Shown: positions 27,320 to 36,300 of the stretch, piece after piece
Numbering within the stretch: position 1 is the first letter of the stretch
Layout of the letters: every line of letters starts with the position of its first letter
Assembly: GCA_038852285.1 (NCBI GenBank)
Contig: JAWCKG010000001.1
Coordinates: 1-64,000, forward strand
Source: Candidatus Bathyarchaeia archaeon
GTDB taxonomy: Archaea; Thermoproteota; Bathyarchaeia; 40CM-2-53-6; DTGE01
DNA: 64,000 nt
Direction: 5' to 3'
Notes under the pieces: generated by a model
The model's input: the letters and a program-made list of their open reading frames with translations, nothing else
Databases searched by the model: none
Told to the model about the DNA's origin: nothing
Program-made: the position numbers and the translations under genes

Positions 27320-28354
27320 TTATTTTAATCCAGTAAGTCGGAGGATCAATTTGGAGAATGCATTTTCATCCTTAATATGATATTTTAAGACGCAGTCATC
27401 TGGAACTTTCCTTATGGATTGCACAAACCTTCTTTTTAAAATCAATTTCCTTACCGATAAAAGTGTTGTAATCATTGCAAGATAATAAGCTTTAACGTAT
27501 TCTTTTACTGTTTTATTCTTGTTTACGAACAATAATAATTTCAAAGCTTGTTTTATGGCGAAGCATATTTCGAAAATAACATAAGGAACTATGTGTCTTC
27601 TATCTAGATTTTTCAAATTGCTCCACATCATGTTCCTTAAGTAAAAATATTCTCTGCGAAAATATGTCCAGTAAGAATCCCTATCAAAAGTGTATGCATG
27701 AAAATGCCATGAGATTGTTTGGGGATCATACACGCATCTATATCCTGCTAGCCTAAGACGCCAGAAAAAATCTGTTTCATCATATAGAACAAAATAATCA
27801 GGATCTAAAAATCCAATTTTTAATGCAATGGACTTTCTAACCATAAATGCCGAGCCTGGAAGGGATGCCACATCTTCAATATTTCCACTTTCATAATCCC
27901 TACTGAATCCAGATCGTCCACTTGGATATTTAATATGAGCGCCTATGCTATCGATTTTTCCATCAGGTTTTAATACTTTGCCTCCAATAGCTCCAATTTT
28001 CGAATCCTTTTTAATAGAAATAAGCATACGTTCCATCCAATCTACGTTAAGGATGGCATCATTGTTGATAAAAGCAACGTACTCCGAATTCGCATTTTTG
28101 ATCCCAATCCAGCATCCTCCGGTGAAGCCAAGGTTTCGATCATTAATTATTAGCTTATCTATGAAAAATGAGTTAATGACCTTTATGCTATTATCAGTCG
28201 AAGCATTATCTACTACAATAACCTCTATGTTTTTTATTGACTGATTCATAATGGAACTTAAGCATTTATCTATAATTTTCTCTCCATTACGATTTAAAAC
28301 AACCACAGTCGCATTATATCCTTTATTCATTTCCATCAACACCATTATTTTCAA
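27320..28354 (-). CDS. family 2 glycosyltransferase
   Basis: A 344-residue GT-A enzyme that transfers a sugar from a nucleotide donor to a surface glycan or lipid carrier. The N-terminal domain shows ATVVVLNRNGEKIIDKCLSS, VIVVDNASTDNS (first aspartate loop), and AFINNDAILNVDWM with the metal-binding DxD-like NND. Later come PGSAFMVRKSIALKIGFLD and YDETDFFWRLRLAGYRC, the acceptor-site ED block. It is clearly more AT-rich than the adjacent dehydrogenase genes, a sign of recent transfer. A basic, partly hydrophobic C-terminal section (about 240-300) may contact the membrane. It is followed by a methyltransferase gene read in the same direction. Confidence 0.88.
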   Translation of the reverse strand: MKIMVLMEMNKGYNATVVVLNRNGEKIIDKCLSSIMNQSIKNIEVIVVDNASTDNSIKVINSFFIDKLIINDRNLGFTGGCWIGIKNANSEYVAFINNDAILNVDWMERMLISIKKDSKIGAIGGKVLKPDGKIDSIGAHIKYPSGRSGFSRDYESGNIEDVASLPGSAFMVRKSIALKIGFLDPDYFVLYDETDFFWRLRLAGYRCVYDPQTISWHFHAYTFDRDSYWTYFRREYFYLRNMMWSNLKNLDRRHIVPYVIFEICFAIKQALKLLLFVNKNKTVKEYVKAYYLAMITTLLSVRKLILKRRFVQSIRKVPDDCVLKYHIKDENAFSKLILRLTGLK

Positions 28355-28371
28355 TGATTAAGGATCGAAAT

Positions 28372-29100
28372 CTACGTATAAATAACACCTATGCCACAGC
28401 CACTTTGCTTGCGGTTCTCAACGATCTCAGTATGATTAAACTTGGGCTTTATCTCTTTCCAGAACTTCGGTACACCACCAACATACTTAGGATCACCAGG
28501 AACGATATCGTGAAAAGCTATAATTCCTCCATTTCTAACTAATGGAGAATACGTTTCAAAATCCTTTTTAACTCCCTCATAACTATGATCACCGTCTATA
28601 AAGAGAAAGTCTAGCTTCTTATCTAAAAGAATAAATTTGATTTTCTCAAGCGTAGAATGATTATGAGAGTCGGCACGGAGTAAGTAGATTTTTTGTTTGG
28701 CTCTGGCAAAGGATTTAAATATTAAAGCTTTCCCTTTGGAATAGCCACCACCAAAAGGACCACCGGGAAGGTCGACACTAACAATAGTAGCATCAGGGCT
28801 TGATGCCCTAGAGAATAAGAATAACGTTCCTCCACTTGCAGTTCCAATTTCAAGCACATTTTTGGGATTTAGCTTCTTAATAATTTCCAAAAGTCCCTTT
28901 ATTTCATAAGGGATTTGAATAGGTTTAATGCGGATGCCTAAAGCATTAAAATTAAAAGCAAGATTCATCCAATCATCAATTTCATCCCTTAAAAGCTTAA
29001 CCCTTTTTAGCCTAATAATTGTATAAGCGATCTTAATTCCAGCGATAGGCTTTAAAAGAAATCTCTTAAGCTTTTTAAGGATCGATCTATTAGTGCTCAA
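28372..29100 (-). CDS. class I SAM methyltransferase (Methyltransf_24 / CmcI-like)
   Basis: A 242-residue Rossmann methyltransferase. The SAM motif is VLEIGTASGGTLFLFSRAS, followed by acidic VSVDLPGG, DFLFIDGDHSYEGVKKDFE, and RNGGIIAFHDIV, the signature of the Methyltransf_24 / cephalosporin-hydroxylase-like group often found in polysaccharide clusters, where it O-methylates sugars (inference). It lies 17 bases upstream of the glycosyltransferase gene in transcription order, so the two form an operon. Base composition is AT-rich. The ATG at 29100 begins a basic N-terminal helix. Confidence 0.85.
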   Translation of the reverse strand: MSTNRSILKKLKRFLLKPIAGIKIAYTIIRLKRVKLLRDEIDDWMNLAFNFNALGIRIKPIQIPYEIKGLLEIIKKLNPKNVLEIGTASGGTLFLFSRASSPDATIVSVDLPGGPFGGGYSKGKALIFKSFARAKQKIYLLRADSHNHSTLEKIKFILLDKKLDFLFIDGDHSYEGVKKDFETYSPLVRNGGIIAFHDIVPGDPKYVGGVPKFWKEIKPKFNHTEIVENRKQSGCGIGVIYT

Positions 29101-30232
29101 ATTTCTCTACACCCCACTTACATAGATAATTTTCCATTTAAAGTCTAACTAGATTTCTTTAAATTTATTGCGGTCATATCGATTTTTTAAAGAAGAAAAA
29201 TTTTAGATCCAATTTTCTCGGCTAATTCCATCCCAGCTTCTTGAATGCGGATTGTTGGCGATGAGTTTTTCGATGACTTCATCCCCACTTTGGATGCGAT
29301 GTTCAGGCGCTTTTCAGCGATCCTGTATTAATCCAGTTTATACTCTAGAGTAGTTTCCAAATCTTATTGTAGTAGAGCGGATCAACGGTGTGGCCCATTT
29401 AGCTCTTGGTGCTCAGAGGGTTGAAGCCGCCTGGTCTAGCCCTTTCTAAGAGAGATCTTACCATGTCTCAAAGCTCATGTAGTCCGAGGCAGAACTGCTC
29501 GCCCGGCTTAGCCCATCGATCAACAAACTTCAGCATCCTTAACAGCTGCGTATGAGCTTCGTATATACTGTCCCTATTCATCGATTTCTTTTTCTGATCT
29601 ATGGAGGCAGGTTCTCCGAGTTCAGGTCAACCTCTCTTACGCTCGAAGTAGTTTTGCCAAGCCTCCAAAGCGTCGTTGCCGGTCATGTGTTGAAAGGCTT
29701 CATGTTGTCTTTCCGGCCTAAACCGAACCAGAACCTTCTGCAACTCCGGCTAGTGATGCAAGAAAACGCTCCGTACCATCCCATACCGATCCATCCTTTA
29801 AATCGAATTGAATTCCATCCAATTTGGTTTAAAGCTTGAGGAAGTTAAGAATTCCTATTCGGTGAGTGGCATACGCCTTTACAAAAACTACTGATAAGGT
29901 TTTGAGATAAAAGTGAATGTAGTATAGAAGGGGAAAACTCCAAGCCTTAGAGTTATGTCTTGACTCAATATAAAAACTATCGCTCGTGAGTGAAAAAGGG
30001 GTTTTAATCCTCCTAGAGGGATAGATTCCTGTTTTTATATCGCGGAGGGCCGGCTTAGAGAGATAGCCCAGCACTCGTTGAAAGGAAGTTGTTTAAGGTA
30101 GTTTACTCCATCTTGGAAATACGTTTTTAAATTCAATTGTCCCACAATGTTTAAACGTTTAAAACCTAGGTTAAGTCGCGTAAGCCTAATATCTGATGGC
30201 ATAATCACGCTTTTGAGAAGCTGGTAGTCGTC
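29101..30232. other. region without intact genes; decayed minus-strand coding traces
   Basis: On the minus strand between about 29,380 and 29,760 there are coding-like runs such as LQKVLVRFRPERQHEAFQ, MTGNDALEAWQNYFERKR and MVRSLLERARPGGFNPL, each closed by a stop or frame change. I do not recognise the family; transposase or regulator debris are options. The open frame at 29829-30074 minus shows no family character. The segment ends about at a TATA-like AT-rich stretch before the DUF362 gene. Confidence 0.35.
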
Positions 30233-30991
30233 ATGGAAATGTATCGCGGTGGATCAGGGCCAACCCTTCTATGCGACCTAGGCTACGCTGTTCGAGGTTT
30301 GCGTGAAGTTTTCCATAGAGCTGGGTTTAAACTCAGGGTGGGTGGCTTGGGTTTGGTTAAGCCAAATGTTTGCGGGCTATATCATCCCGATTTAACGCTT
30401 ATCCGCCGAGTTGTGGAGTTTCTGTTATCTTCACTGGATCGAGTGGTGATTGGTGAGACGAGGAGCATGATCCATGAGCCCGCCTCACAGTTCGCTAGGC
30501 TGGGTATGAAGTCTTTGGAGGAGTGTTTTAAGGGTCGAGTAAGGGCGGCGGACCTTTCGGATGATGAATGGGTGAAGGTGTCGGTGCCAAATCCTCACGC
30601 GCTTCAATGGATTGATCTACCAAGGACGGTGGTTGACGCAGCGGTGTTGGTGAACGTCGCGAAGGCGGGCACCCATGTCACGACGGGAATGACGTGTGCC
30701 TTGAAGAACCTGTTCGGCCTATTGCCTCAAAAGGAGAAGTACCGTGTATTTCATCGGTTAGGTGTCGACAAGGTGATAGCTGACGTAGCCCAGGTTGTGA
30801 ATCCAAGCATAAACGTCGCGCAGGTGGATGGTAAGGTGATTGTAGGCGTTGATCCCCTAGCCGTGGACGTGTTGGCCTGTGAGCTTATGTCCATCAACCC
30901 GGTTGGAATAGAGCATTTAAAGCTAATCTCCCAGTTGAGAGGTTTGGACCTCGCTCAATTCAGGGGTAGTATGGAGGTTATAAAAATTTAA
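30233..30991 (+). CDS. DUF362-domain protein
   Basis: A 252-residue DUF362 protein. Family landmarks: a KPNVCG strand, VVEFLLSSLDRVVIGETRS, then DLPRTVVDAAVLVNVAKAGTH and a conserved AGTHVTTGMTCALKNLFGL block, ending with VIVGVDPLAVDVLACELM. DUF362 proteins are usually fused to ferredoxin domains; here the iron-sulfur part is absent. Their role is thought to involve redox or cofactor chemistry, but substrates are unknown. The first gene after the sugar island, it faces the Cys-rich protein and ferredoxin genes transcribed from the opposite strand. Confidence 0.8.
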   Translation: MEMYRGGSGPTLLCDLGYAVRGLREVFHRAGFKLRVGGLGLVKPNVCGLYHPDLTLIRRVVEFLLSSLDRVVIGETRSMIHEPASQFARLGMKSLEECFKGRVRAADLSDDEWVKVSVPNPHALQWIDLPRTVVDAAVLVNVAKAGTHVTTGMTCALKNLFGLLPQKEKYRVFHRLGVDKVIADVAQVVNPSINVAQVDGKVIVGVDPLAVDVLACELMSINPVGIEHLKLISQLRGLDLAQFRGSMEVIKI

Positions 30992-31103
30992 TTTGAATGT
31001 CTGTATTCTAATCCACCGGCGTGCTGGACCCCCTAGTTAACGTTGGGCGTTGCGTTGAATGCGTCGTTGGGCTTGGTCTTTAATGGAGTTATAGCTGGGG
31101 TTT

Positions 31104-31397
31104 TTAGCCCCTTGATGATTTTTCTCCTCGTTTGCTGGCCGCGATCAACCTTAAATCGTTCACCCTCTGCTTGGGCACTAGGCCTCTGGATTCGATGTCC
31201 GCCAAGCATTTCTCAGCATATTGACACCAAAGTACGCATGAGGTTTCCACTTCTTTTTTCACGGCTTTTCCGCATTTGGGGCATGCCTGCTCGACTTCGT
31301 ATTCGAAGAACTCCACTTCCTCCCCGCAGTTTGGGCAGGCTCTGAACACTATTTGAGGCTGGATGAGCCTCCTAGCGCCGGGGCAAATGGATTCCAT
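31104..31397 (-). CDS. Cys-rich zinc-binding protein, paralogue A
   Basis: A 97-residue protein with a zinc ribbon (CPNCGEEVEF, then CPKCGKAV) followed by a helical segment holding SCVLWCQYAEKCLADIESRG. The CxxWCxYAxxC cluster after the ribbon is unusual and shared with the paralogue at 58688-58963. N-terminal CPGARRLIQPQ also matches that paralogue. The extra cysteines could bind a second zinc or an iron-sulfur cluster. It lies 21 bases downstream of the ferredoxin gene on the same strand, which suggests a redox or metal-related job. Function unknown. Confidence 0.7.
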   Translation of the reverse strand: MESICPGARRLIQPQIVFRACPNCGEEVEFFEYEVEQACPKCGKAVKKEVETSCVLWCQYAEKCLADIESRGLVPKQRVNDLRLIAASKRGEKSSRG

Positions 31398-31418
31398 TAA
31401 CCTATTCTCCTAACGTGT

Positions 31419-32135
31419 TTAACGTTTGACGGGTCCGGCTTGGCTGAGGACTTTTCCGTTGACGCCGACGACCGTTTCTTCAACTTCAATCGCTGTAGGT
31501 GAGGTGGCATTCTTAACCGCTTGCTCGGCGATGTATCTGAGGCCTCCGCAACATGGAACCTCCATCCTCACCACCTTCAACGCCCTCGGCTGGGAAAACT
31601 TCAATATCTCCGTTAGCTTCCACAGATATAGGTTTACGTCTCCGAACTTGGGGCATCCGGTCACGATTTTTCGGCCTCTGAGGAATTCCCTGTGGAAGTC
31701 GCGGCAGGCGATGGGGGTGCAGTCGGCCGCGACTAAAAGCTCGCAGTCCTTGAAAAACTGCGAGTGGGGGTTCACCAGCTCCAGCTTTACCGGCCACTGG
31801 GATAGGTGTGAAGGCTCCTGAGGGTTTACGGTTAAACGCTTTTCTCGGCGGGGTTTAGCCTTCTCCCAGCCGGGTTGTTTGATGTTTGGCTTTAATCCTC
31901 CTCGGGTTAGATGTAAGGTGAACTCCTCTGCCTCCCTCTCTTCGACGGTGAGGGCTCCTTTTGGACAGGCACCTACGCAGGCGCCTAGACCGTCGCATAG
32001 GCCTTCGAAAACACGTAGCTTACCGTTGACGATCTTTAAAGCTCCCTCGGGGCAGCTGGGTACGCATGCCCCGCTTCCGTCGCATTTCTCCAAGTCGACG
32101 GTGATGACGCTTCTTTTAACCACGCCGGACCCCAA
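31419..32135 (-). CDS. ferredoxin-type protein with C-terminal Cys-rich domain
   Basis: A 238-residue protein. The N-terminal domain has two ferredoxin motifs, but each lacks the second cysteine: C18-x5-C24-x3-C28-P and C47-x5-C53-x3-C57-P, with Ser21 and Leu50 at the missing places. A linker with HLSQWPVKLELVNP leads to a C-terminal domain with AADCTPIACRDFH, GCPKFGD and VPCCGGL, which may bind another cluster. Such proteins occur in anaerobes and are annotated only as 4Fe-4S proteins. It is divergent from an Lrp-like regulator and followed by a zinc-ribbon gene. Electron transfer or cluster sensing is inferred. Confidence 0.75.
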   Translation of the reverse strand: MGSGVVKRSVITVDLEKCDGSGACVPSCPEGALKIVNGKLRVFEGLCDGLGACVGACPKGALTVEEREAEEFTLHLTRGGLKPNIKQPGWEKAKPRREKRLTVNPQEPSHLSQWPVKLELVNPHSQFFKDCELLVAADCTPIACRDFHREFLRGRKIVTGCPKFGDVNLYLWKLTEILKFSQPRALKVVRMEVPCCGGLRYIAEQAVKNATSPTAIEVEETVVGVNGKVLSQAGPVKR

Positions 32136-32225
32136 GTTATGTTTTCTTTTAAATGCTTTATAAATTTTTATTAATAAAAAATAAATATTTGAAGAAGAAT
32201 GATAATATAGTATTTAGGTGAGATA
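32136..32225. promoter_or_regulatory. divergent promoter region between ferredoxin and regulator genes
   Basis: A 90-base gap, strongly AT-rich (for example TTATAAATTTTTATTAATAAA near 32158-32178), separates the two start codons and must carry both TATA boxes. The arrangement makes an operator for the regulator at 32226 likely. No clear palindrome was seen. Confidence 0.5.
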
Positions 32226-32801
32226 TTGAAAGGGGAAAGGCTTAACCGCAAAGACCTAGAAATTATCACCCTATACTCTGAGAACCCGGAGATCTCCCAA
32301 GAAGAGGTGGCGAAAAGGCTTGGATTGTCGCAACCCACTATCGCCATCAAAGTGAAGAAGTTGAAAAGCCGAGGCCTCCTAGCCGTGAAAACGGGACTAA
32401 ACGTCTCAAAGGCTGGATTACACCTGGCGAAGGTGGATGTCACCGCGACCAACGCCACGAAGATTCTAAAAATGTTTCATGGATGTCCATACTTCCTTAA
32501 CGGGTTCATCACCAGCGGCGAAAACAACCTCTGCCTACTCTTCGCCGCGGAGAACATCGCAACCTTAGAATCCATCGTGGACAACCACCTCAGAGCCGAC
32601 TCTACCGTTCAACGCGTAGAATTCAACATCATAGTCGAAGCCGCCATCTCCCTCATCCTACCATTAAAAAGGCTTACAAAATCCACCAACCCGCCATGCG
32701 GAAAGCTAAAACGATGCGAAGCCTGCCTCAGCTACAGGGAAGGAGGATGCCTAGGCTGCCCAGCTATGGGACGTTACGGCGGATGGCTATGGCCCACCTA
32801 G
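32226..32801 (+). CDS. Lrp-like regulator with C-terminal cysteine cluster
   Basis: A 191-residue protein starting at TTG 32226 with GGTGAG just upstream. Residues 8-55 form a winged helix (VAKRLGLSQPTIAIKVKKL as recognition helix); about 60-145 is an effector-type alpha/beta domain like that of Lrp/AsnC proteins; the tail holds C158, C164, C167, C175 and C178 (CEACLSY, then CLGCP). The tail could bind an iron-sulfur cluster or zinc and so report redox or metal state (inference). It is divergent from the atypical ferredoxin gene, the likely target along with its own gene. Confidence 0.75.
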   Translation: MKGERLNRKDLEIITLYSENPEISQEEVAKRLGLSQPTIAIKVKKLKSRGLLAVKTGLNVSKAGLHLAKVDVTATNATKILKMFHGCPYFLNGFITSGENNLCLLFAAENIATLESIVDNHLRADSTVQRVEFNIIVEAAISLILPLKRLTKSTNPPCGKLKRCEACLSYREGGCLGCPAMGRYGGWLWPT

Positions 32802-33337
32802 ATATGAATCTAAGAAATAGCGGGACAAACCAACTGGTAAAATAACCGGAAAAATGAAATTCACGCAGTTCAAGACTTCAGAGGCTACAACGTAAACGAA
32901 TAAGCCAAGCCGTTAAAATTTCGAACTTAATTGTAGTGGAGATGGCTTTAAAGGTTTGTCAGATCGCCCGTCGGGATTCACCGCGTCGGCTGAAAACGCT
33001 CATCAAATCTAGGCGTCATCATCCAACCAATCCATCTACCATCCCCCATATAAATGTAATTCACTTACCGCAGCCCACCCCCAAGTTATAAGTATGCGTC
33101 CACTTATCGCTTTGTTAACTGAAACTCCTTCAACGATCATATCTAAGGCCTTCTCCTTGCCTTTAAAGGGAGACGCAGTATTTTCCTCATAGGTTGAATT
33201 AATCTAACGCTTGAAACAAGTCCATATTCACCTACGCCACCGTGTAATGGAGGAAGTCTGGAATCATGAGATGCCGAGTGAGGAAACGGTTATAGGAGAA
33301 TGGGAAAGGATGGGTCTGAACGCGTTAGATGGGCAAT
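32802..33337. other. intergenic, 536 bases, no secure gene
   Basis: A short TTG-initiated frame of about 45 codons ends at 33353, within the hypA tail, but has no family features. Nothing else was recognised. Confidence 0.4.
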
Positions 33338-33700
33338 TTATGTTTTTACTTTAATGGACTTTAACACGCATGTCTCTTCGCCTTCAAATTCTACATCCCT
33401 GGACCCACATTTACTGCATGTAGCCGTTAGCAACTCTTCTAAACCTTTGAGTTGAAACGGGTTTACGGTGTCACATAGTTTGCATCGGACCTGAACGGGT
33501 AAATGTTTTATCAACACTTCAGCATCCTCTGCTAAGGTGCCTTCAGACAATACCTTTAACGAAAACCTTAGCTGATCGTCGTTGAGATGGGTGAGACCTC
33601 CGATCTCCAACTCCATCGAAAGGATCTTCGAGGCCTGATGCTGCTCAGCAACCTTCAATGCCGCCTCGATGAGCCTCATAGCCATTGAAAACTCATGCAA
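33338..33700 (-). CDS. hypA: hydrogenase nickel metallochaperone HypA
   Basis: A 120-residue HypA. It begins with the invariant MHEFSMA (N-terminal Met-His-Glu binds nickel) and has a zinc domain with CKLCDTV and later CSKCGSRD. HypA works with HypB to insert nickel into [NiFe]-hydrogenase large subunits. Other hyp genes are not in the window, but the hydrogenase large-subunit end at 63.8 kb is a likely client. The gene is transcribed alone, divergent from pyrG. Confidence 0.93.
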   Translation of the reverse strand: MHEFSMAMRLIEAALKVAEQHQASKILSMELEIGGLTHLNDDQLRFSLKVLSEGTLAEDAEVLIKHLPVQVRCKLCDTVNPFQLKGLEELLTATCSKCGSRDVEFEGEETCVLKSIKVKT

Positions 33701-33781
33701 ACTAGAGGAACCTCTTATTATATTAGTTCGAATCGGTTAAATCCTGGAGATGCGAATTCATAGTTGTTAGGTACATCAAGC

Positions 33782-33791
33782 TAATATATTA
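33782..33791 (+). promoter_or_regulatory. TATA-like box upstream of pyrG
   Basis: TAATATATTA lies about 30 bases before the first possible pyrG start (TTG 33821), which suits an archaeal TATA box with a very short leader. Assigned by position and sequence only. Confidence 0.45.
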
Positions 33792-33820
33792 AGAGATTCA
33801 TCGATAAGGATGTTGCGGAG

Positions 33821-35467
33821 TTGGGGTCGGTGGATTCATTGCCTAAATACATATTCGTAACTGGGGGGGTGATGTCGGGGATAGGGAAGGGTATTGTAAC
33901 GGCCTCCATCGGTAAAATCCTCCAGGCCAGGGGCTTTAAGGTGACGGCCATTAAAATCGACCCGTACTTAAATGTGGACGCGGGCACGATGAACCCTACC
34001 ATACATGGGGAGGTGTTTGTAACCGAGGATGGTGGGGAAATCGACATGGACCTCGGCACTTACGAGAGGTTTTTAGACGTGAACCTGACGAAAAACCACA
34101 ACATCACTACCGGTCAGGTTTACTTATCGGTGATCAACCGGGAGCGATATGGCGAATATCTGGGGAAGTGTGTTCAAATCATACCTCACATAACGGATGA
34201 GATCAAGGCTAGGATTAGAAGCGTATCCGAAGGGGAGGGTGTAGATGTCGCAGTCACCGAGATCGGTGGAACAGTAGGGGACATCGAGGGTCAACCCTAC
34301 CTGGAGGCCGCTAGGCAGATGAGGTTGGAGGAAGGCTATGGAAACGTTCTTTATACCCATGTCACCCTTGTCCCCGTGCTCGACGTGGTGGGGGAGCAGA
34401 AGACGAAGCCAACGCAGCACAGCGTCCAAGAGCTTCGAAGGATCGGGATCCAACCGGACATGATCGTCGCCAGGTCCAGTAAACCACTCTCTGAGGGGCC
34501 GAAAAGGAAGATCGCGTTGTTCTGCAACGTGGATGAAAGGTCGGTTTTCACCTCCCCGGACATACAATGCGTCTACGAGTCTCCGCTGATACTGGACAGG
34601 CAGGGGATGGGCGACTACATCGTTGAAAGGTTAAACCTACCCGGTCGAAAGCCCGATTGGGCGGCTTGGAGTAGGCTTGTGGAAAGCTTCCGAAATCCGA
34701 AATACGTGGTGAGCATCGCCATATGCGGGAAATACGCGGAGCTCGCTGACTCCTATGTTAGCATTAACGAGGCTTTAAAGCATGCGGGCGCCTCCTGCGA
34801 CGCCAAGGTACGCATCGAATGGGTTGAAACAGAGCTTTTCGAAGAAGAGCCGGATAAGATCAACATACTCCAACGGTATGATGGAATCTTAATTCCAGGA
34901 GGATTCGGCGCTAGGGGCGTGGAGGGGAAAATTAAAGCCATAGAATATGCCAGAGTGAGTGACAAGCCTTTTTTGGGTATATGCTTTGGATTCCAACTCT
35001 CAGTGGTCGAGTATTCCAGGTGGATTGGGCTTAAGGACGCGAACAGCACCGAGGTGAACCCGCATACTCCCCATCCGGTTATCGACCTCATGCCTGAGCA
35101 GAAAGAGGTCGAGGGGAAGGGTGGCACCATGAGGCTGGGAGCCCACGAGATCAAGATTCAGCCTGGGACCTTGGCGTTTAAGCTGTACGGCGTAGAAGTA
35201 ATCTACGAAAGGCATAGACATAGATACGAGGTAAACCCCGCCTACATTCAACGGTTAAAGGAAAAGGGACTGGTGTTCTCAGGTTCCAGCGACATTGGCA
35301 GAAGAATGGAGATCTTAGAGTTGCCTACTCATCGATTTTTCTTGGCGACGCAATTCCACGGCGAGTTTAAGTCGAGGCCGAGTAAACCATCTCCCCCATA
35401 CCAAGGCTTTATCAGGGCCTGCCTTGATCAAAGGCTCAGCCTAGGAGTTGAGGCGTCGGACCACTAG
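33821..35467 (+). CDS. pyrG: CTP synthase
   Basis: A 548-residue enzyme that aminates UTP to CTP using glutamine. The N-terminal synthetase domain has [12 protein letters not shown] (P-loop-like), and the C-terminal class I glutaminase has FLGICFGFQ (catalytic C388, counted from TTG 33821), HRHRYEVNP and FHGEFKSRP with the catalytic His-Glu. The start is uncertain: TTG 33821 gives a seven-residue extra leader, while TTG 33839 gives the usual [10 protein letters not shown] and has GGTGG just ahead. Length and domain order are standard. Confidence 0.95.
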   Translation: MGSVDSLPKYIFVTGGVMSGIGKGIVTASIGKILQARGFKVTAIKIDPYLNVDAGTMNPTIHGEVFVTEDGGEIDMDLGTYERFLDVNLTKNHNITTGQVYLSVINRERYGEYLGKCVQIIPHITDEIKARIRSVSEGEGVDVAVTEIGGTVGDIEGQPYLEAARQMRLEEGYGNVLYTHVTLVPVLDVVGEQKTKPTQHSVQELRRIGIQPDMIVARSSKPLSEGPKRKIALFCNVDERSVFTSPDIQCVYESPLILDRQGMGDYIVERLNLPGRKPDWAAWSRLVESFRNPKYVVSIAICGKYAELADSYVSINEALKHAGASCDAKVRIEWVETELFEEEPDKINILQRYDGILIPGGFGARGVEGKIKAIEYARVSDKPFLGICFGFQLSVVEYSRWIGLKDANSTEVNPHTPHPVIDLMPEQKEVEGKGGTMRLGAHEIKIQPGTLAFKLYGVEVIYERHRHRYEVNPAYIQRLKEKGLVFSGSSDIGRRMEILELPTHRFFLATQFHGEFKSRPSKPSPPYQGFIRACLDQRLSLGVEASDH

Positions 35468-35550
35468 TTCAATCCTCTAAAAAATAATCTAGTGGATTAA
35501 AAATAAAAAAGGGAAGTTTTGCGTAGTGTACTTTTGGGGCGTTTCCGCTA

Positions 35551-35922
35551 TTAAGGTCTTGTAGGCCCTTTTATTCGACCTATTTCTAGGTTTTCTTTGA
35601 CGGTAACTATCTTGGGCATTAAGTTATTTATGGCGAGTACTGTACCCCATGTGGCTGTAATGACGGCGGACATCGCGGCCCCTACCATGACCATTTCATG
35701 AAGCATTACCGGTATGTCTAATGGCGTTGCCATGGCGGTTAGGAACGGCGGCCATGGCGTAACTTCGCCATGCCAAACATGCTCAATTGCCAGTAATATC
35801 GTCCCTCCCCACAATAATGCGTTTAGCATACCTAACTTTAACTTTTCAGCTATGCTGCGAGCCGTTTTCTGCAGTATGGTAGTTGTGATAGCCAGCGCCG
35901 TTGGAATAAGAAAGCATGCCAT
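35551..35922 (-). CDS. small membrane protein with an E-H-V motif (A)
   Basis: A 123-residue protein with three predicted membrane spans: about 1-17, 34-50 (LLWGGTILLAIEHVWHGEV) and 74-97 (MVMVGAAMSAVITATWGTV). The second span carries a charged EH pair inside the membrane, where a metal or heme or proton path could sit. It is divergent from a second small membrane protein with a related LWGASIMVFVDHVMGY block. Neither belongs to a family I can name. Possible roles are accessory subunits of a membrane redox complex (inference). Confidence 0.6.
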   Translation of the reverse strand: MACFLIPTALAITTTILQKTARSIAEKLKLGMLNALLWGGTILLAIEHVWHGEVTPWPPFLTAMATPLDIPVMLHEMVMVGAAMSAVITATWGTVLAINNLMPKIVTVKENLEIGRIKGPTRP

Positions 35923-35994
35923 GCCACTTCCACCGTAATACTTAAATTTAAATGGATAACACCATCTTAATAAACGTATCGGAGGCGCTGAAGA

Positions 35995-36300
35995 ATGTGG
36001 CTTATAGTTCTCGCTTTCAGCGCGATAATAGCTACTGCCCTATGGTACTCCATGGCTGAGGATGATAAGTATATGCTTAGGCTTCTCAGCCTAATTCTTT
36101 GGGGCGCATCAATAATGGTCTTTGTAGATCACGTAATGGGATACGTAATGGATGGTGGAGAATTTCTCGAGATGACCGTGGAGGCCACGGTTTTAGGCGT
36201 AACGCTGCTCCTCGGAGCTCTCATAGCCTGGGAGATCGTCCTGTTGCTAAAGGATCCTAAAGGCGTATTGTACAAAAGAAAAGCGGTTAAACGCGTCTAG
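35995..36300 (+). CDS. small membrane protein with a D-H-V motif (B)
   Basis: A 101-residue protein with three hydrophobic spans: 1-18, 29-47 (LSLILWGASIMVFVDHVMG) and 64-86 (VLGVTLLLGALIAWEIVLL), ending in a basic KRKAVKRV tail. The middle span shares LWG-x-x-I plus acid-His-Val spacing with the divergent neighbour at 35551-35922, suggesting that the two are distant paralogues working together. The ATG overlaps no other gene and the intergenic gap is about 70 bases. Function unknown. Confidence 0.6.
   Translation: MWLIVLAFSAIIATALWYSMAEDDKYMLRLLSLILWGASIMVFVDHVMGYVMDGGEFLEMTVEATVLGVTLLLGALIAWEIVLLLKDPKGVLYKRKAVKRV

Noticed and set aside
29829-30074. 81-codon minus-strand frame
   Set aside because: No domain, no ribosome site, within a decayed region.
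33230-33353. Short TTG-initiated frame of about 45 codons overlapping the hypA end
   Set aside because: No family features and antisense overlap with a certain gene.
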